Shown here in pieces: positions 11,240-23,605 of a stretch of 64,000 bases of DNA. A program made the position numbers and the translations under genes. Within the stretch, counting starts at the first letter, position 1. The number at the start of each line of letters is the position of its first letter. The DNA comes from Lunularia cruciata (taxonomy: Eukaryota; Streptophyta; Marchantiopsida; Lunulariales; Lunulariaceae), in assembly GCA_948567375.1 (NCBI GenBank), contig OX419756.1:24344552-24408551 (forward strand), written 5' to 3'. The notes beneath the pieces are model-generated. The model made no database searches and had not been told where the DNA came from. It was given only the letters and a program-made list of their open reading frames with translations.

Positions 11240-11918
11240 TGTAACACCCATTTGTGCATGTGTGTGGTATTGTGATATTTAGCTTGGTATTACAAGTACT
11301 TAAGAGATATTATTTATATAGAGATAAAGGATGGTTCTATATTAGTCATGGTTAGCTAAAGTTAGTCATAGCTAAGATAGATGGGACCTTACTTTAGAGG
11401 AAGTAGAAAAGATGAGCACCACTATTTTGGATTTTAGTGTGTTGACTTGGTATTATTCCTAGGTGTTTGGCTTTGGGGAAAGAGTTGAGAACTCTTGGAC
11501 CCGCAAGCCTTTTTGTTTTGGATTCTTCTTTAGTCCAAGGATAGCCCATGTGAAGGAATCCTTGCTTTAGTGGTTGGGTCAAGATAAGGGGAATATGCCC
11601 ATGTGAATGGATATTCCTTTCTACTTTTTGACTTTACTTGACTTTTAGTCTAGTAACTTGAGTTACTACGGTAATTAGTAACTTTGGTATGTAACTATTT
11701 CACAAGTATATAAACAAGGGGTGAGGAGGTACTCATCATCCTTTCATTTGCAACTATCTCTCTCTCATTGAGTTCTCTAGTGAGCAATGTCTTGAGTCTT
11801 GGAGTGTTAGCCTTGGAGGAGTATGATGGAGTTGGGGTTCCTTGCCTTCTTAGTCCATGGTGCGCTACCATAATAGCCATCAGAGGTTCATCTTGAGTGA
11901 GAGACAGGCCGGCTCACA
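11240..11918 (+). repeat. N1 3' LTR
   Basis: 679 bp, TGTAACACCC to GGCTCACA, preceded by the purine tract ccgggggtaaa. Followed by gtac (11919-11922), the right target duplication, after which the D Gag frame resumes. Confidence 0.95.
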
Positions 11919-13544
11919 GTACGCAGTGGGTTTACTCGGAGTGGTGCTCGGTATCAGCTTGTATCTCAGGTCCCAGTGAGGGAGGAGATTGACTCTGAGT
12001 TGGAGTTCGACACAGGAGCTGATTCAGTTGAGAGTGCACTTGGTGTGTCCGCACCGTTATTGTGGGACATGGATGAGATTTATGGGGCCTCCAAAGGCCT
12101 TAGGCGTTACTCTGGTACAATGGGTACCATTGAGTTGGATGACTTCATCCAGGAGTTTGATAGTTGGTGTGATCTGCAGCAAATGCGGAACCCGACCTTG
12201 TTCACACCCTTCATGGCATGGAAGGGGTTGTTTCAGCACTTGGAGGGTCCACCGATGGATGACTACCATGAGTTCAGGAGAGCTCTTTTGGAGGAGATTG
12301 AGTTATGGAGACAGTATTGGTCTCCACACTATGTCTCCATCACTTCAGGCTCGGTGGCCAAGAGTAGATCGGCTGTACCCACGAGTTCTAGCTCGAGTAG
12401 TGTTAGTGGAGCTAGTGGAGGTGCACTAGCTGGAGATAGTGCTACTACGAGTGGAGATACCGCTGCAGGAGGTGGTGTGGTACCGGGGTTTAACCCCATG
12501 GTTGAGTTCTTCCTATGTTTGAGGCAGAACTACCAAGGAGTGCGGACAGACAAGCTGAGGAGCTTGCAGGAGTTCCAACGGAAGGCTGGAAAGAGCCTAC
12601 GCGAGGCATATAATCGCATGAGGCGGCTGATTAGTTTCACTCAGGGAGTTACTGAGGCCCAAGCAGTCCAGTTTTTGTATGGGATACTGGATAGGGAGTT
12701 GCGACGTAGAGTTCGTGATGCTACGTTGTTGTAGGGTACTTCGCCCACTTTGGCAGTAGTCTTTGGTTTGGCTGAGCGTATTGAGCTCAACATGGTGGAG
12801 GAGAGAGTGGTGACAGCTGGATTTGGTAGGGAGACCTCATCCACAGTTGTGACTTCTTCTAGAGTTCAGCAGAGTGCACCACGCCCAGTTGGTTTTCAAG
12901 GACAGGGTGGACAGCCCAGATCCTATGGAGCGAGTGGAAGGCCTAGTGGAGTTAGACCCTTACCCTCATTTTCGGGTCAGCAGTAGCCAATGAGTGGTGG
13001 TGTTGCTTGTTGGACTTGTGGTGGACCTCACCATAGGAGAGAGTGTACTCAGGGCAGCGGACCTGATACCTATGGTGCATCACAGCCAACACAGAGGCAG
13101 TGTGAGCATTGCCACAGATTTGGTCACACTAGTGACCGGTGTTTTGACCTACACCCGGAGTTACGGAGTGGTAGGGCTGTTATGGCAGGTAGTAGAGGTG
13201 GTGGTAGAGGATCTACACCTAGTAGGGGTGCAGCACCTGCCCTTACTTTTGACACAGCTATGGCTACTCGGATTGAGCAGTTGGAGCAGAGATTGGCTAG
13301 TATGGCTATTGCTTAGAGGAGATCAGATTCGGGTGCTGAGGCTTCCACCTCATATGCTGGTGATAGAGATGCTTTGGACTTCATGTGCGGAGCAGCACAG
13401 GTGGATGCATCTGCAGCAGTGACTAGGAGTGCAGTACGTGCTCCAGAGCCTAGAGGAGCATCAGTGGAGTTGGACCCACAGAGAGGAGAGGTTGGGAGAC
13501 AAGTCAGACTTCCCCAGTCTTCCACGCTATTTGAGGCATTGTAG
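11919..13544 (+). pseudogene. D Gag: capsid-like region and two zinc knuckles
   Basis: One frame interrupted by TAG at 12732, 12984, 13314 and 13542. It holds a Gag capsid-like helical region (about 12480-12730, with LREAYNRMRRLISFTQG and FLYGILDRELRRRVRD), a Gly/Arg/Gln-rich stretch, and two knuckles: CWTCGGPHHRREC near 13008-13046 and CEHCHRFGHTSDRC near 13101-13142 (CX2CX4HX4C). An RGG-like run (GSRGGGRGST) follows. The first residues after the N1 duplication continue the frame left of N1, confirming that N1 split gag. Expected role: packaging of element RNA. Confidence 0.85.
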
Positions 13545-14699
13545 ATGACATCCATGGTTCCTAGACGTCCCAGTGCAGGTGTGGTAGGTGGTGATGGAGT
13601 ACCTGATGGAGTACCTGCTAGTCAGCCACCTACTATTACACAGACTGAGTCTAGCATGATGTTGGGGGCGGCTCAGCTGATTATGCGGCATCCTTTATTT
13701 TCAGCCAGTGACATGTTTACATTGGGAGTTGACCCAGCCCCAGTGTTTCGGTTGGCAGCCACATTGTGTGAGAGTAGAGATGGTGCAGTTCCTACTACTA
13801 GAGCAGAGGTGGTTGGTAGTGGAGCTGACTTGGTTGAGGAGCATGGGATCCGTTCAGCGACCAGTGGTTTATGGCAGGCAGCTAGACTGGAGGAGTTGCC
13901 AGCTAGACTGGCCTTTGAGAGAGCGCGGTTTACACCTGGTGTTGTCCTATTGGATAACCAGAGGGGGATCTTTTGTTTAATGGGACCTTCAGGGAAGGTC
14001 TATACACCACAGAGAGTCTTGTTAGACTCTGGTGCGCAGCCCCTTATGTTGGGGAAGGCTGCAGTTGTTGGTCTGGAGTTACAGAAGACCGATGTGGAGA
14101 GGTGTCCATTTCAGATCCAAACATCTCTAGGTGGTGGTTCGACACAGTACATCACACGTGGGGAGCTTGTTGTCCAGGTTCAGCCTGGTCATCCGACTGA
14201 TAGCTCGGTGGTGAGAGCTCAGGCTATTGCAACGATAGCTGAGTCATATGATGTGCTAGTTGGGGGAGCAGTGTTATACCCTATGGGTTTCAGCATTGAC
14301 TATTGGGAGGAGACAACATCTTATAGACCTGGTTGGCAGTCTGGTGAGGGACGGGTATGTCGCCTACCAATACGCTGCAGTAGTGGTAGTCTTGGCTCAC
14401 TACAGTCCGGGACCATGGCAGCATCAGTTTTAGCTTTCAACGGTGCAGTTACTTGGCATGGTGACTTGTTGGAGGGGAACGCCCATGCAGAGGATACTCC
14501 AGTACCAGAGGAGATCACTTGGCTATGGAGAATGAGTGGGATTGTTCCATCCACCTTGGATGTTCCATTGTGGAGTTCAGAGGAGGCATTGCAGCAGCAT
14601 GCAGATCAATTGGTACAGCAGGCTTGGAGTGGAGCCTTCGTACCATCAGGAGATGAGTGTGAGGATGAGCCTCCAGAGGCGATTGCTTTGACACCTTTG
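13545..14699 (+). pseudogene. D aspartic protease and flanking linker
   Basis: Open for the whole stretch. The active-site signature VLLDSGAQPLMLGKAA (DSGA at 14025-14036) is intact, followed by the flap region (QTSLGGGSTQYITRGEL) and AESYDVLVGGAVLYPMGFSIDYW, the counterpart of the usual YDVILGMDWL. About 150 codons before the signature and 120 after it carry no recognised domain. The frame passes without a stop into the methyltransferase domain, so the protein is made as one chain unless cleaved by the protease. Confidence 0.85.
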
Positions 14700-15713
14700 G
14701 ATACCACACTCATTGCTTGGCAATATCCAGTAGAGGGGATATGTCTATTGGAGTTGTTTGGTGGGATCAGCACCGGACTAGCTGCGGTGTTACAGGCGGG
14801 TATCCGAGTACAGAGGTACTTGTATGTAGAGAGAGATGAGACTGCTAGGCGAGTCTCTCTACATCATGTGGCACACTTGGCCTATCGGTATCCGGAGTTA
14901 TTACCGATGTCAGCAGTCAGAGGTTACCAGAAGGCCTTACCAGGAGACATTTCCTTACTGGGGGCGCATGACCTAGAGAGACATGGGCCTATTTACTTGG
15001 TGATTTTTGGATGGCCATGTTAGGGACATACATGTGCGGGCCGTGGTTTGGGTCTTCAAGATCCTTGTTCTGGTGTGTTTTGGGAGATGTTACGGATACT
15101 ACGACATCTCCAGGTTCATTAGTCTATTTCTCCAGCTTACCTTTTGGAGAACGTTCCATTGATGGGTGATTCTCGCACTAGAGTGGTGGCAAGTACACAT
15201 CAGGTCCATTCATGGATGGGACCTGCTGTATTGTTAGATGCAGCCAGAGTGGGATCACGGGCTCATCGTCTTTGTCTTTGGTGGACGAACCTCTTACCCA
15301 GAGAGGTTCTACAGCGTAGTTATGATGGGATTAAGCGACTAGACCACATTCTTGTTGATGATATCTTAGATGCTGGACGTCAGTCTCAGACAGTGGTAGT
15401 GGCTGATAAGTCACCTATGGCAGTGGTGAACCTAGTTGGACAGCCTAGAGCTGCATTTCCCACACTCATGAGTTTCCCAGGCTCTCATGCTTTTCGAGAG
15501 AGAGGACCTGGACTTGTTTGGGACTCACAGTTATAGCAGTTGTTGGAGCCCAATGCTGATGAGAGAGAGCGGGCGATGGGTTTTTGCACCGGTATTACCG
15601 CTGTTCCAGCAGTGTCAGAGGCATCCAGGCGTCAGGTGTTAGGTCAGGCTATGGACCTGAACTGTTTGACCTGGATTGTGAGCCTTGGTTTGGCAGAGCA
15701 GCGTAGGATGCAC
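14700..15713 (+). pseudogene. D-encoded DNMT3-like C5 cytosine methyltransferase domain
   Basis: Lies between protease and RT in the same frame. Motif I, ICLLELFGGISTGLAAV, is the cofactor-binding loop (DNMT3 has LFDGIATGL). Motif IV is VIFGWPC, with the catalytic cysteine codon at 15018-15020 directly before TAG 15021, where the family usually has Q, N or similar. Motif VI is AYLLENVPLMGD (ENV at 15147-15155). The motif VIII region, LLDAARVGSRAHRLCLWW, parallels DNMT3 DAKEVSAAHRARYFWG, with the second R of R-X-R replaced by C. Motifs IX-X are ERAMGFCTG and RRQVLGQAMDLNCL. The order I-IV-VI-VIII-X is unpermuted, unlike plant DRM enzymes. Stops at 15021, 15120 and 15534 are all TAG. The family reaction is transfer of methyl from S-adenosylmethionine to C5 of cytosine. 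Dead in this copy. Confidence 0.85.
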
Positions 15714-16485
15714 TTGATAGGCATCACCACTCGGACATTTGTGAGCCATGTGCCTATCGAGACGATTCAGGCACATGCTGGGGGCGATGGACCGAGTGGA
15801 CATGGTATTCTTGGGACACATCCAGTAGCTACTAGGGAGAGTGGTCTACTTGGAGTCCATCCAGGTGAGCGTGGGCTACTTGGATTACACCCTTGGTCCA
15901 CATGGGATGCAGCCAGAGGACGTATGGAGCTTGCAGCCAGAGTGGAGGGAGTTTTTCACACAGAGGTTGGGACCTCTAGTGGTCGGGAGCATGACACCAT
16001 TGCTCCCAAGGGCCCAGTGTAGCAGCCAGTCAATACGTCTTCCACTCCTACTACAATTACAGAGGATACTTGGGAGCCAGATCTTGGACCCAAGCTTACT
16101 GGAGAGGAAAGACGGAGGGTTTGGAGGTTCTTGAGGAGTCACACGAGTTGTTTTGCCTTCAGTATGAAGGATTTGGGTGCTCTGAAGGGACCTGGTATAC
16201 GGATTGAGCTGACTAGTGACACACCAGTTTTCCGACGTCCTTATCAATATAGTGAGATGGAGAGGACATTGATTCAGAGCCGGAGTATTGACCTTTTTGA
16301 GGTTGGTTTGGTGGAGATTTCACATGGAGAGTATGCATCAGCGACAATGATGCCAGCCAAGAAGGATATGCATGGCAACTATACAGATAGGCGGATGTGT
16401 GGAGATTACCGTCCTATCAACCGACAGACCAGGGCTGATCAGTATGCCATGCCTACACTGGAGGAGATTTTTGATGCGATTGGGC
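15714..16485 (+). pseudogene. D linker and N-terminal third of reverse transcriptase
   Basis: A linker with a short internal repeat (SGLLGVHPGERGLLGLHPW) and one TAG at 16020 leads into the RT entry region: FRRPYQYSEMER, then VEISHGEYASATMMPAKKD and RMCGDYRPINRQTRADQYA, ending at TLEEIFDAIG. N2 is inserted here; the frame resumes at 24285 with HAKVFSTLDLRAGYHQL, so the two sides join exactly across the gggc duplication (16482-16485 and 24285-24288). Confidence 0.9.
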
Positions 16486-17164
16486 TGTGAGCCGGCCTGT
16501 CTCTCACTCAGGATGAACCTCTGATGGCTATTATGGTAGCGCACCATGGACTAAGAAGGCAAGGAACCCCAACTCCATCATACTCCTCCAAGGCTAACAC
16601 TCCAAGACTCAAGACATTGCTCACTAGAGAACTCAATGAGAGAGAGATAGTTGCAAATGAAAGGATGATGAGTACCTCCTCACTCCTTGTTTATATACTT
16701 GTGAAATAGTTACGTACCAAAGTTACTAATTACTGTAATAACTCAAGTTACTAGACTAAAAGTCAAGTAAAGTCAAAAAGTAGAAAGGAATATCCATTCA
16801 CATGGGCATATTCCCCTTATCTTGACCCAACCACTAAAGCAAGGATTCCTTCACATGGGCTATCCTTGGACTAAAGAAGAATCCAAAACAAAAAGGCTTG
16901 CGGGCCCAAGAGTTCTCAACTCTTTCCCCAAAGCCAAACACCTAGGAATAATACCAAGTCAACACACTAAAATCCAAAATAGTGGTGCTCATCTTTTCTA
17001 CTTCCTCTAAAGTAAGGTCCCATCTATCTTAGCTATGACTAACTTTAGCTAACCATGACTAATATAGAACCATCCTTTATCTCTATATAAATAATATCTC
17101 TTAAGTACTTGTAATACCAAGCTAAATATCACAATACCACACACATGCACAAATGGGTGTTACA
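16486..17164 (-). repeat. N2 3' LTR
   Basis: Reverse complement begins TGTAACACCC and ends GGCTCACA. Next to it inside the element is the purine tract (17165-17180 region, read on the minus strand as ccgggggtaaa). Confidence 0.95.
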
Positions 17165-17212
17165 TTTACCCCCGGACTAAGTTTTCACTTTGTCCTCAAA
17201 GTGAAGGTCTCT

Positions 17213-20200
17213 CTACCTTCTATGGTACATCTTCAACTTATCATGGTTAATCCTATCAAAGTGTCTTCCTCCCAACTCCTTGAGATCATAGGTGTAATTG
17301 CCCCACACCTTCTCTACTATGAAAGGTCCAAAGTACTTAGGCAAAAACTTCTTTTGCACTCTCTTGAATCGAATGGAATCAAACAACATTACCCAATCAC
17401 CTTCTTTGAAAGGCTCCACCTTCTTCTTGCCTTGCCTCTTGTCATAGCTCTCCTTTTGTTTCCTTTGGGCATGCTCCACTCGAACCATAGCAACTGCTCT
17501 TGCCTCTTCCAACTCCATGAGTTGATCCTTCCTTGACTTCCCTGCATCACTTCCTTGTGCTTTCTTCAATCTCCTATGAATGCTTTGGAAGGTAGGAAGA
17601 TCAAAGTGAATAGGTAAGGTAGACTCAATACCATACACCAATTGGAATGGAGAATATCCAGTGGAAGTCTTCATGGTTGTCCTATACTCCCACAAAACTG
17701 CATGAATCCTCTTGTCCCAATGATGTTTAGCCCTCTCCATTTCTGCATCTTTGGCCAACATCATGCACAAGGTCTGATTGGTTCTCTCTGCCAAGCCATT
17801 GGAATTTGGCTTATAGGATGTAGTTACTCTATGTGTGATAGAGAAATGTCGTAGCATGGCTGTAGTAATGCTTCCTGTAAACTCTCCTCCTCTATCAGAA
17901 ACCAACTCCAAAGGGCATCCAAACCTAGTGATAATGCGTTCATAAAGAAATCTACCCACTTCATCTTCATTCTTGTCCCTCAATGGTCTAGCCTCAACCC
18001 ACTTGGTAAGGTAATCAGTAACTACCACAATGTACCGATTGTTCCTTGGGGTTCTATTGAGAGGTCCTACAAAATCAATTCCCCACTTCTCAAAAGGTCC
18101 TAGCAATGGAATTGATCTAAGTGGTGGAGTGGATGTAGACTTTCTAGCAAAAGCTTGACAAACATGACAAGTTTTGCAATAATCAAGACAATCCTTGAAA
18201 ATCCCTCTCCAATGGTAACCTGCATCTAGAATCTTGAAAGCAGTCACCTTTCCTGCAAAGTGTCCTCCACATACTAAACCTTCATGAAACTCCTTTATGA
18301 GTAGGATAGACTCTTCCTTACCCACTGCTCTTCGAAGTAGACCATCTGCTCCTTGGTGAAAAAGAATATCCTCCACCATTGTGTAAGGTCTAGATCTTGC
18401 TGCAAGGGCCTTCCTCTCCCTAGCATGCATCCCTTCTGGATAGTTACCTCTTGTCACAAAATCCACAATCTCCTTGTACTCCATTGGAATCTCTTGAGTG
18501 ACTGAGATTGTCATGAGCTCCTCATCCGGGAAGGAATCATCTACTGGCTCATCTCCATCATGATCATAGGCTCTAGATAACAAATCAGCATTTGCATGTT
18601 TCTTTCCTGGCCTATCCTCAATTGTGTAGTCATACTCAGACAAGAGTATCATCCACCTTGCTAGTCTCCCTTCAACATTAGGCTTGTTGAAGATGTACTT
18701 CAAAGCCTTGTGATCCGTGACAATTGTGGCTTTCCCTCCAATCAAGTAGTGTCTAAACTTCTTGAGACCAAAGATCACTGCCAACCCTTCTCTCTCTGTG
18801 ACAGAGTAGTTCTTCTCTGCTGAAACCATCTGCCTACTAGCATAAGCTATTGGATGATCATGCCCATCTTGGTCTAATTGACTAAGAGTTCATCCTATAG
18901 CTACATTAGAAGCATCAGTGTAGAGGATGAAAGGCTTACTCCAATCAGGTTTAGCAAGAATTGGAGCTACAACAAGGGATTGCTTGAGCTCCTCAAAAGC
19001 TTTGAGAGCCTCCTTGTCTTCCAAAATCACCATGTAATCTACACCCTTCTTCATGTAGATGGTCAATGCATAAGCCTTGTTGGAAAATGAGAAGATGAAC
19101 CTCCTATAGTACCCAACCATTCCCAAGAATTGGCGTAACTTTGTCAAGCTTGAAGGGAATGGAAGGTCTGAGATTTTCCTCACCTTCTCAGGATCAACTG
19201 CTATTCCATCCTTGGAGATGATATGCCCCAAAAGTAGACCTTCTTCACATCCAAAAATGCACTTCTCTGGGTTGAGTGATGCATTTGCCTCATCCAAGCG
19301 TTGCAAGACTTTGATTAGGTGCTCAAAGTGCTCCTCCTTGCTCCCATAGACACAAAAGTCATCAATGAAATCTCTCACAAATTTCCCAATGAAAGGTTCA
19401 AATACCTTGTTCATGAACCGTTGGAATGTGGCTAGAGCATTGCAAAGCCCAAAAGGCATGACCTTGAAAGCGTAAGTTCCCCAAGGTGTGGTGAATGTGG
19501 TGAGTTGTTGATGCTCTGGTGCAATCTTTATTTGGTTATATCCACTATAACCAACTCCAAAACTGTACCTCTCATGACCTGCAACCTCCTCCAAGATCTC
19601 ATCAATGAATGGCAATGGGTAGTAGTCCTTCTTGGTAACAGCATTAAGCTTCTTGTAATCCACACATACCCGAAGCTTGCCATTCTTTTTCTTCACAATG
19701 ACAATTGGAGACACCCATTCTGAATTCTCCACCTCAAAGATAAATCCAGCCTCCTTGAGCTTATCAATCTCCTCCTTCACAACCAAAGATATTGGTGGGC
19801 TAATGCGACGTTGCTTTTGGCGGATTGGTCTTGCATGTGACTCCACCTCTATCTTGTGCTCCTCCAAGGTGACTTCCTTCAAATCCTTGTAACTAAAAGC
19901 AAACACATGGATGAACTTGCGGAAAATCTCCTCAAATCTCACCTTCTCCTCCTTGGTAACATTTGGGCCATACTTGAGGGTAGATAACCTTCTCTCTACC
20001 TCCTCAAGTGTCAATGGTGATTTATCTGGGTCCTTCAAAACCTCTGGCTTAGGTGCAAAATCCATAGCACACAAGGGATACACATCTGAATCAGATTCAG
20101 ATTCATCTTCCTCCGTGGAAGTCTCCTCTTCCATGCTTGTGTCCACACCTGAAGCTCCTTCTTCAGAATCTGATTCCCAATAATTAGAAGATGGGGTATC

Positions 20201-22038
20201 TGAATGTGAAGTGTTGGTGGTGTTAGTCACAGGAACAGTGACTCTATGGTTTGATGGCCCAATCCTCAAGTACCCTTTGTGCCATCGATCAGTTGTGCGT
20301 GCTGCTCTCAACCATGGCCTCCCAAGAAGTAAGTCATAGCTTGAATCCTTCAAGACTTGGAAAGTCATGAGATTTTGAACTCCCATAACTGAAACTACCA
20401 CCTTATCCATCACCCCTACTGGTCGAACTTGTTGCTTGTTTGCCATGCTCACCACAAATGTTGAAGGTCTTGAGGGTATCATACCCAACTTCTTCATCAA
20501 CCTTTCTGACATGGCATTCACTGCTGATCCTCCATCAACCAATGCATCCTTGATGTTGTGACCATTCACTCTCACATCAATCTTGGAGGCATATTCACAG
20601 GCCTCCCATGGTGCTGGCTTGGCATCCACCACCCCCATTGATACTGGAACTTTTGCCTTCTTCTTCTTTTTGCTCCTTGTAGAACTCAAACCACCTCTAA
20701 GCTCCTTTCTCAAGGTAGGGTTCAAAGCAATTAATTGGCCCACTGTGATGTTAGCCTTGTGACTACCAACATCCTCCAACACATTGTAGTTCCATTGTTG
20801 CTTTGAGATCAAGAAGTCCTCCATCCCCAACTTCTTCCTTGGAGTCTTTGTTGTTGATGGTGTTGAGGTGCGAGTGCTCCTAGTAGACATAGGAGTATCC
20901 TTGCTTGAAGTAAATCCTTGAGAAGAGTGAACATCCTCTGCAAAACGAGCTCTCTTCTTCTCTTGTGCCAAAAGCTCCAAATTAAGACCCTTGGAGTTTG
21001 AGCACTCTCCCTTCTCATACTTGCTCTCAACCACATCTATGGATGCTATCCCCTTACCTTTGTTGGGATTAGGAGCCACTTGGGTTTCACTACCTCCCTC
21101 TTTCCCTCTATTGGCTCCTCATAACCCCTTCCTCCATGGTAAGTGGAATTTGGGCAATTCCTTTGGATATGGCCTCTTCCTCCACAACCAAAACAATTTC
21201 TATCATTGAAATTGTTGGCTGGTTGGCCTCCTCTATATGGATAGTTTCCATAACTCCTAGGTCCTCTCCCTACATTCTGATCCACCTCTCTCTTCTCCCA
21301 TAGTTGCACCACATTGATCTTGAGATCCGCAAGTTGTTCTGTGATGGTTTGGAGTGGATCTTTTGGTGGAGGTGCAAGAATTGGAGCAACTACTACTTGT
21401 GGTGCAACCCTTGTCACCAAAATATCAGAAGTTCCACCATACTTGTAGCCTTGACGAGGATGCACAACCTCCTTCACCACCAAATCACTCTCATCCCCTT
21501 CCAAACTCTCCTCCATACGAATTGCGATCTTGATAGCTTCAACCTTGGAAGAAGGTTTCTCATATCTCACCTTGCTTCTAATTTGTGTTCTCAATCCTCC
21601 CACAAAATTCTTGGTGAGCATGGCCCCTATGCCAATCATTGTAGTCTCCACATCATCCCCACCCTTCCTCAACACTATGCGAAATCTGGACTCCAACTTT
21701 TCCACTCTTTCCACATAGACCCTCACTTTCTCTCCATCTCCTTGCTTGAGAAATGTAACCTCACTCATCAATCTCTCATAACTCTCATCAGGAAGAAAGT
21801 TCTCAATGAGTGCTGAAGTCAAAGTCTCCCAAGACTCCTCTTCCCCCTCTCTCCTCTCTCTCTTTTGGTATTCTGACTCATACCATGTAAGTGCTGCATC
21901 CTCAAAGAAATCTGGTAATAATGAGGCCCACTCATTCTTCCTCCTCTCATTGTTTCCTATGCAAGCTCTCTTGAAGTCTCTCACAAAGGCCTCCACATCT
22001 TCTCCATCCTTGCCAAAGAAAACCGGAAGTTTCCCCAT
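17213..22038 (-). pseudogene. N2 Gag-Pol polyprotein: Gag, protease, RT, RNase H, integrase
   Basis: About 1,600 codons starting MGKLPVFFGKDG at 22038. Gag has the knuckle CFGCGGRGHIQRNCP (about 21155-21200). Just after it a G is missing relative to N1 (GAGGAGCC versus GAGGGAGCC, near 21120), shifting the frame. Protease signature ALVDGGSAVNAMSERLM near 20500-20550. RT: MPFGLCNALATF (N1 has NAPATF), FIDDFCVYG near 19350-19375. One TGA near 18892 replaces a TGC of N1 in VAIGCTL, at the start of RNase H. From 18829 to 17213 the RNase H and integrase are open: ITDHKALK-type site, NADLLSR, zinc region CKTCHVCQAF, IDFVGPLNR, SDRGGEFTG, NGLAERTNQ. Ends KLKMYHRR without chromodomain. Confidence 0.92.
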
Positions 22039-23605
22039 CTTAACCCCTCACTATCTTTCTTTTCTCTCAAATTTTTTTTTTCTTTTTTTTTTTCTCACTC
22101 TATTACTAATAGAGTATATACATGACTAACACCATCTGAGAATAATCCACTCTAGGGAACAAAAAAGGTTCAGGTTGCTCCAAGATTTCTATAGCAACAT
22201 CAAATCCTAGAGTGCATATTAATCTAACTCTCATGGATAGTTTATCCATAAGTTGAAAGATTATCTCCATCACTAATCTTGAGAACTAGCTGATGAAGGT
22301 GGTAGTATTTCTGTAGCTGTACTAAGACTCTCTCCAAGATCCTTCACCAAAGTTTCCAAAAGTGCTTTTACTCCACTACACTCATGTCCTTTTGGAAGTC
22401 CTTCAACTCCACAAACCTCACACAACTCCTTGGTCTTAGATCTTCTCCCTCCCAATCTTGGTGAAGAAGGTCCAACATGCAAACCCAAGTCAAGTAAGCT
22501 TCTCCTTTCCCTCAATCTCTTGCTCTCAAAGGTCAATGGACATGAACTTGCCTTATGTCCCTTCTCTCCACATAGAAAGCACTTAGACTCACTCTTTCCT
22601 CCAAGTGGTGTAGGTTTTTGGATCCTCTCAACACTCTCTTCAAATTCTATTGTAAACTCTCTTTTCCTCAAATCCACCCCTACAATCACCTCAAACCCTT
22701 GGGGAACCTTGCATAATCTCAATTTCCACTCTTGATGACCCTCCATGTTCCCAAAGATGAATCTAAACACTCAAACATGCTTTTTGTTGATCTCAAACTT
22801 CTCATGCATGAGATCTCCACTCTGCAGAATTGACCCTTCCTCACAATGTCACTCAAATCTCCCAACGAATATGTCACAGTCCTCTGAAATTTTCCACACT
22901 TGATCACAACTCTAGGGCGTCCCTCTCTGCAAAATTTTAGATCTTTTCATAGAGCCATTTGGCCTAGACACCTTTCTATTCAGCACCCATATTTCAGATT
23001 TGGTCTGAAAACCACCCCCCTCACTTCAAAAACTCATAACGCACTGCGCAAAAATGATCTCTCTCTAATTTTTGTGGCACCAGGTAGGATACAATGCACT
23101 AAATTTTCTTGGAAATTTTCAGGACAATTCACTAAAAATTGAAGAAATGGCAGACTCTGTACAATTTTCCAGAGAGCATGCAGTTGCGGGAGCACTTTAC
23201 CCTATCAACTTTCAAAAATTCTAGCCCAGTGCGCATAGAAGCTCTCTCAATAATTTCAAGTGTGCTAACTGAAAGATAACCCAAGCTATCATGTGTAGAA
23301 ATCTCAATTCCAGATCTCAAACTTGAGATTTTGCCCAAAATCACCTTAATCCCAAAATCTGCAATCCACCTCACACAATCTCTCCAATTCCTCTCATGTG
23401 TACAAGATGTACAAAATCACCTCAAAGACATCATAATGAACAACAGGGTATACAAATGGATCTTGGTTCTCTAACATAAGTTCAGCCTTCTCCTCTCCTA
23501 ATGTTCTCTCCAAGTGAGCTCTCATAGCCTCCTTCTGCCTAATGTAGAATTGGACGCGGAACATTATCTTGCCTTCTAGAGAGGTCCCGGCAACGGAACC
23601 AAAAA
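22039..23605 (-). pseudogene. N2 leader with zinc-knuckle reading frame and primer site
   Basis: Counterpart of 4788-6368 in N1. The 165-codon frame at 22273-22770 carries CFLCGEKGHKASSCP and the second Cys-rich site; further open stretches lie at 22719-22907, 23132-23374 and 23394-23627. Between gag and this frame is a long A/T tract (about 22070-22095). The primer site is at about 23583-23601. The frames are kept between N1 and N2 although both copies have lesions in pol, which argues that the leader protein or proteins mattered when the element was active. Confidence 0.55.

Larger units (their letters stand above)
4107..11918 (+). mobile_element. N1: complete but disabled Ty3/gypsy element inserted in D gag
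   Basis: Bounded by two LTRs that start TGTAACACCC and end GGCTCACA, flanked by the 4-bp duplication gtac (4103-4106 and 11919-11922). Order: LTR, primer site, long leader with a zinc-knuckle reading frame, Gag-protease-RT-RNase H-integrase as one polyprotein, purine tract (about 11229-11239), LTR. No chromodomain. The LTRs differ at about eight sites and a 2-bp indel, more than those of N2, so N1 is the older insertion. Compared with N2 it has a net 4-bp deletion at the protease-RT boundary and four stops. Confidence 0.95.

Noticed and set aside
11394-11880. Well-conserved 61- and 62-codon frames repeated in every N LTR (also in 4263-4749, 16524-17010, 23644-24130)
   Set aside because: They are conserved because the LTRs are near-identical copies; they read antisense to the element, overlap the promoter and match no protein.
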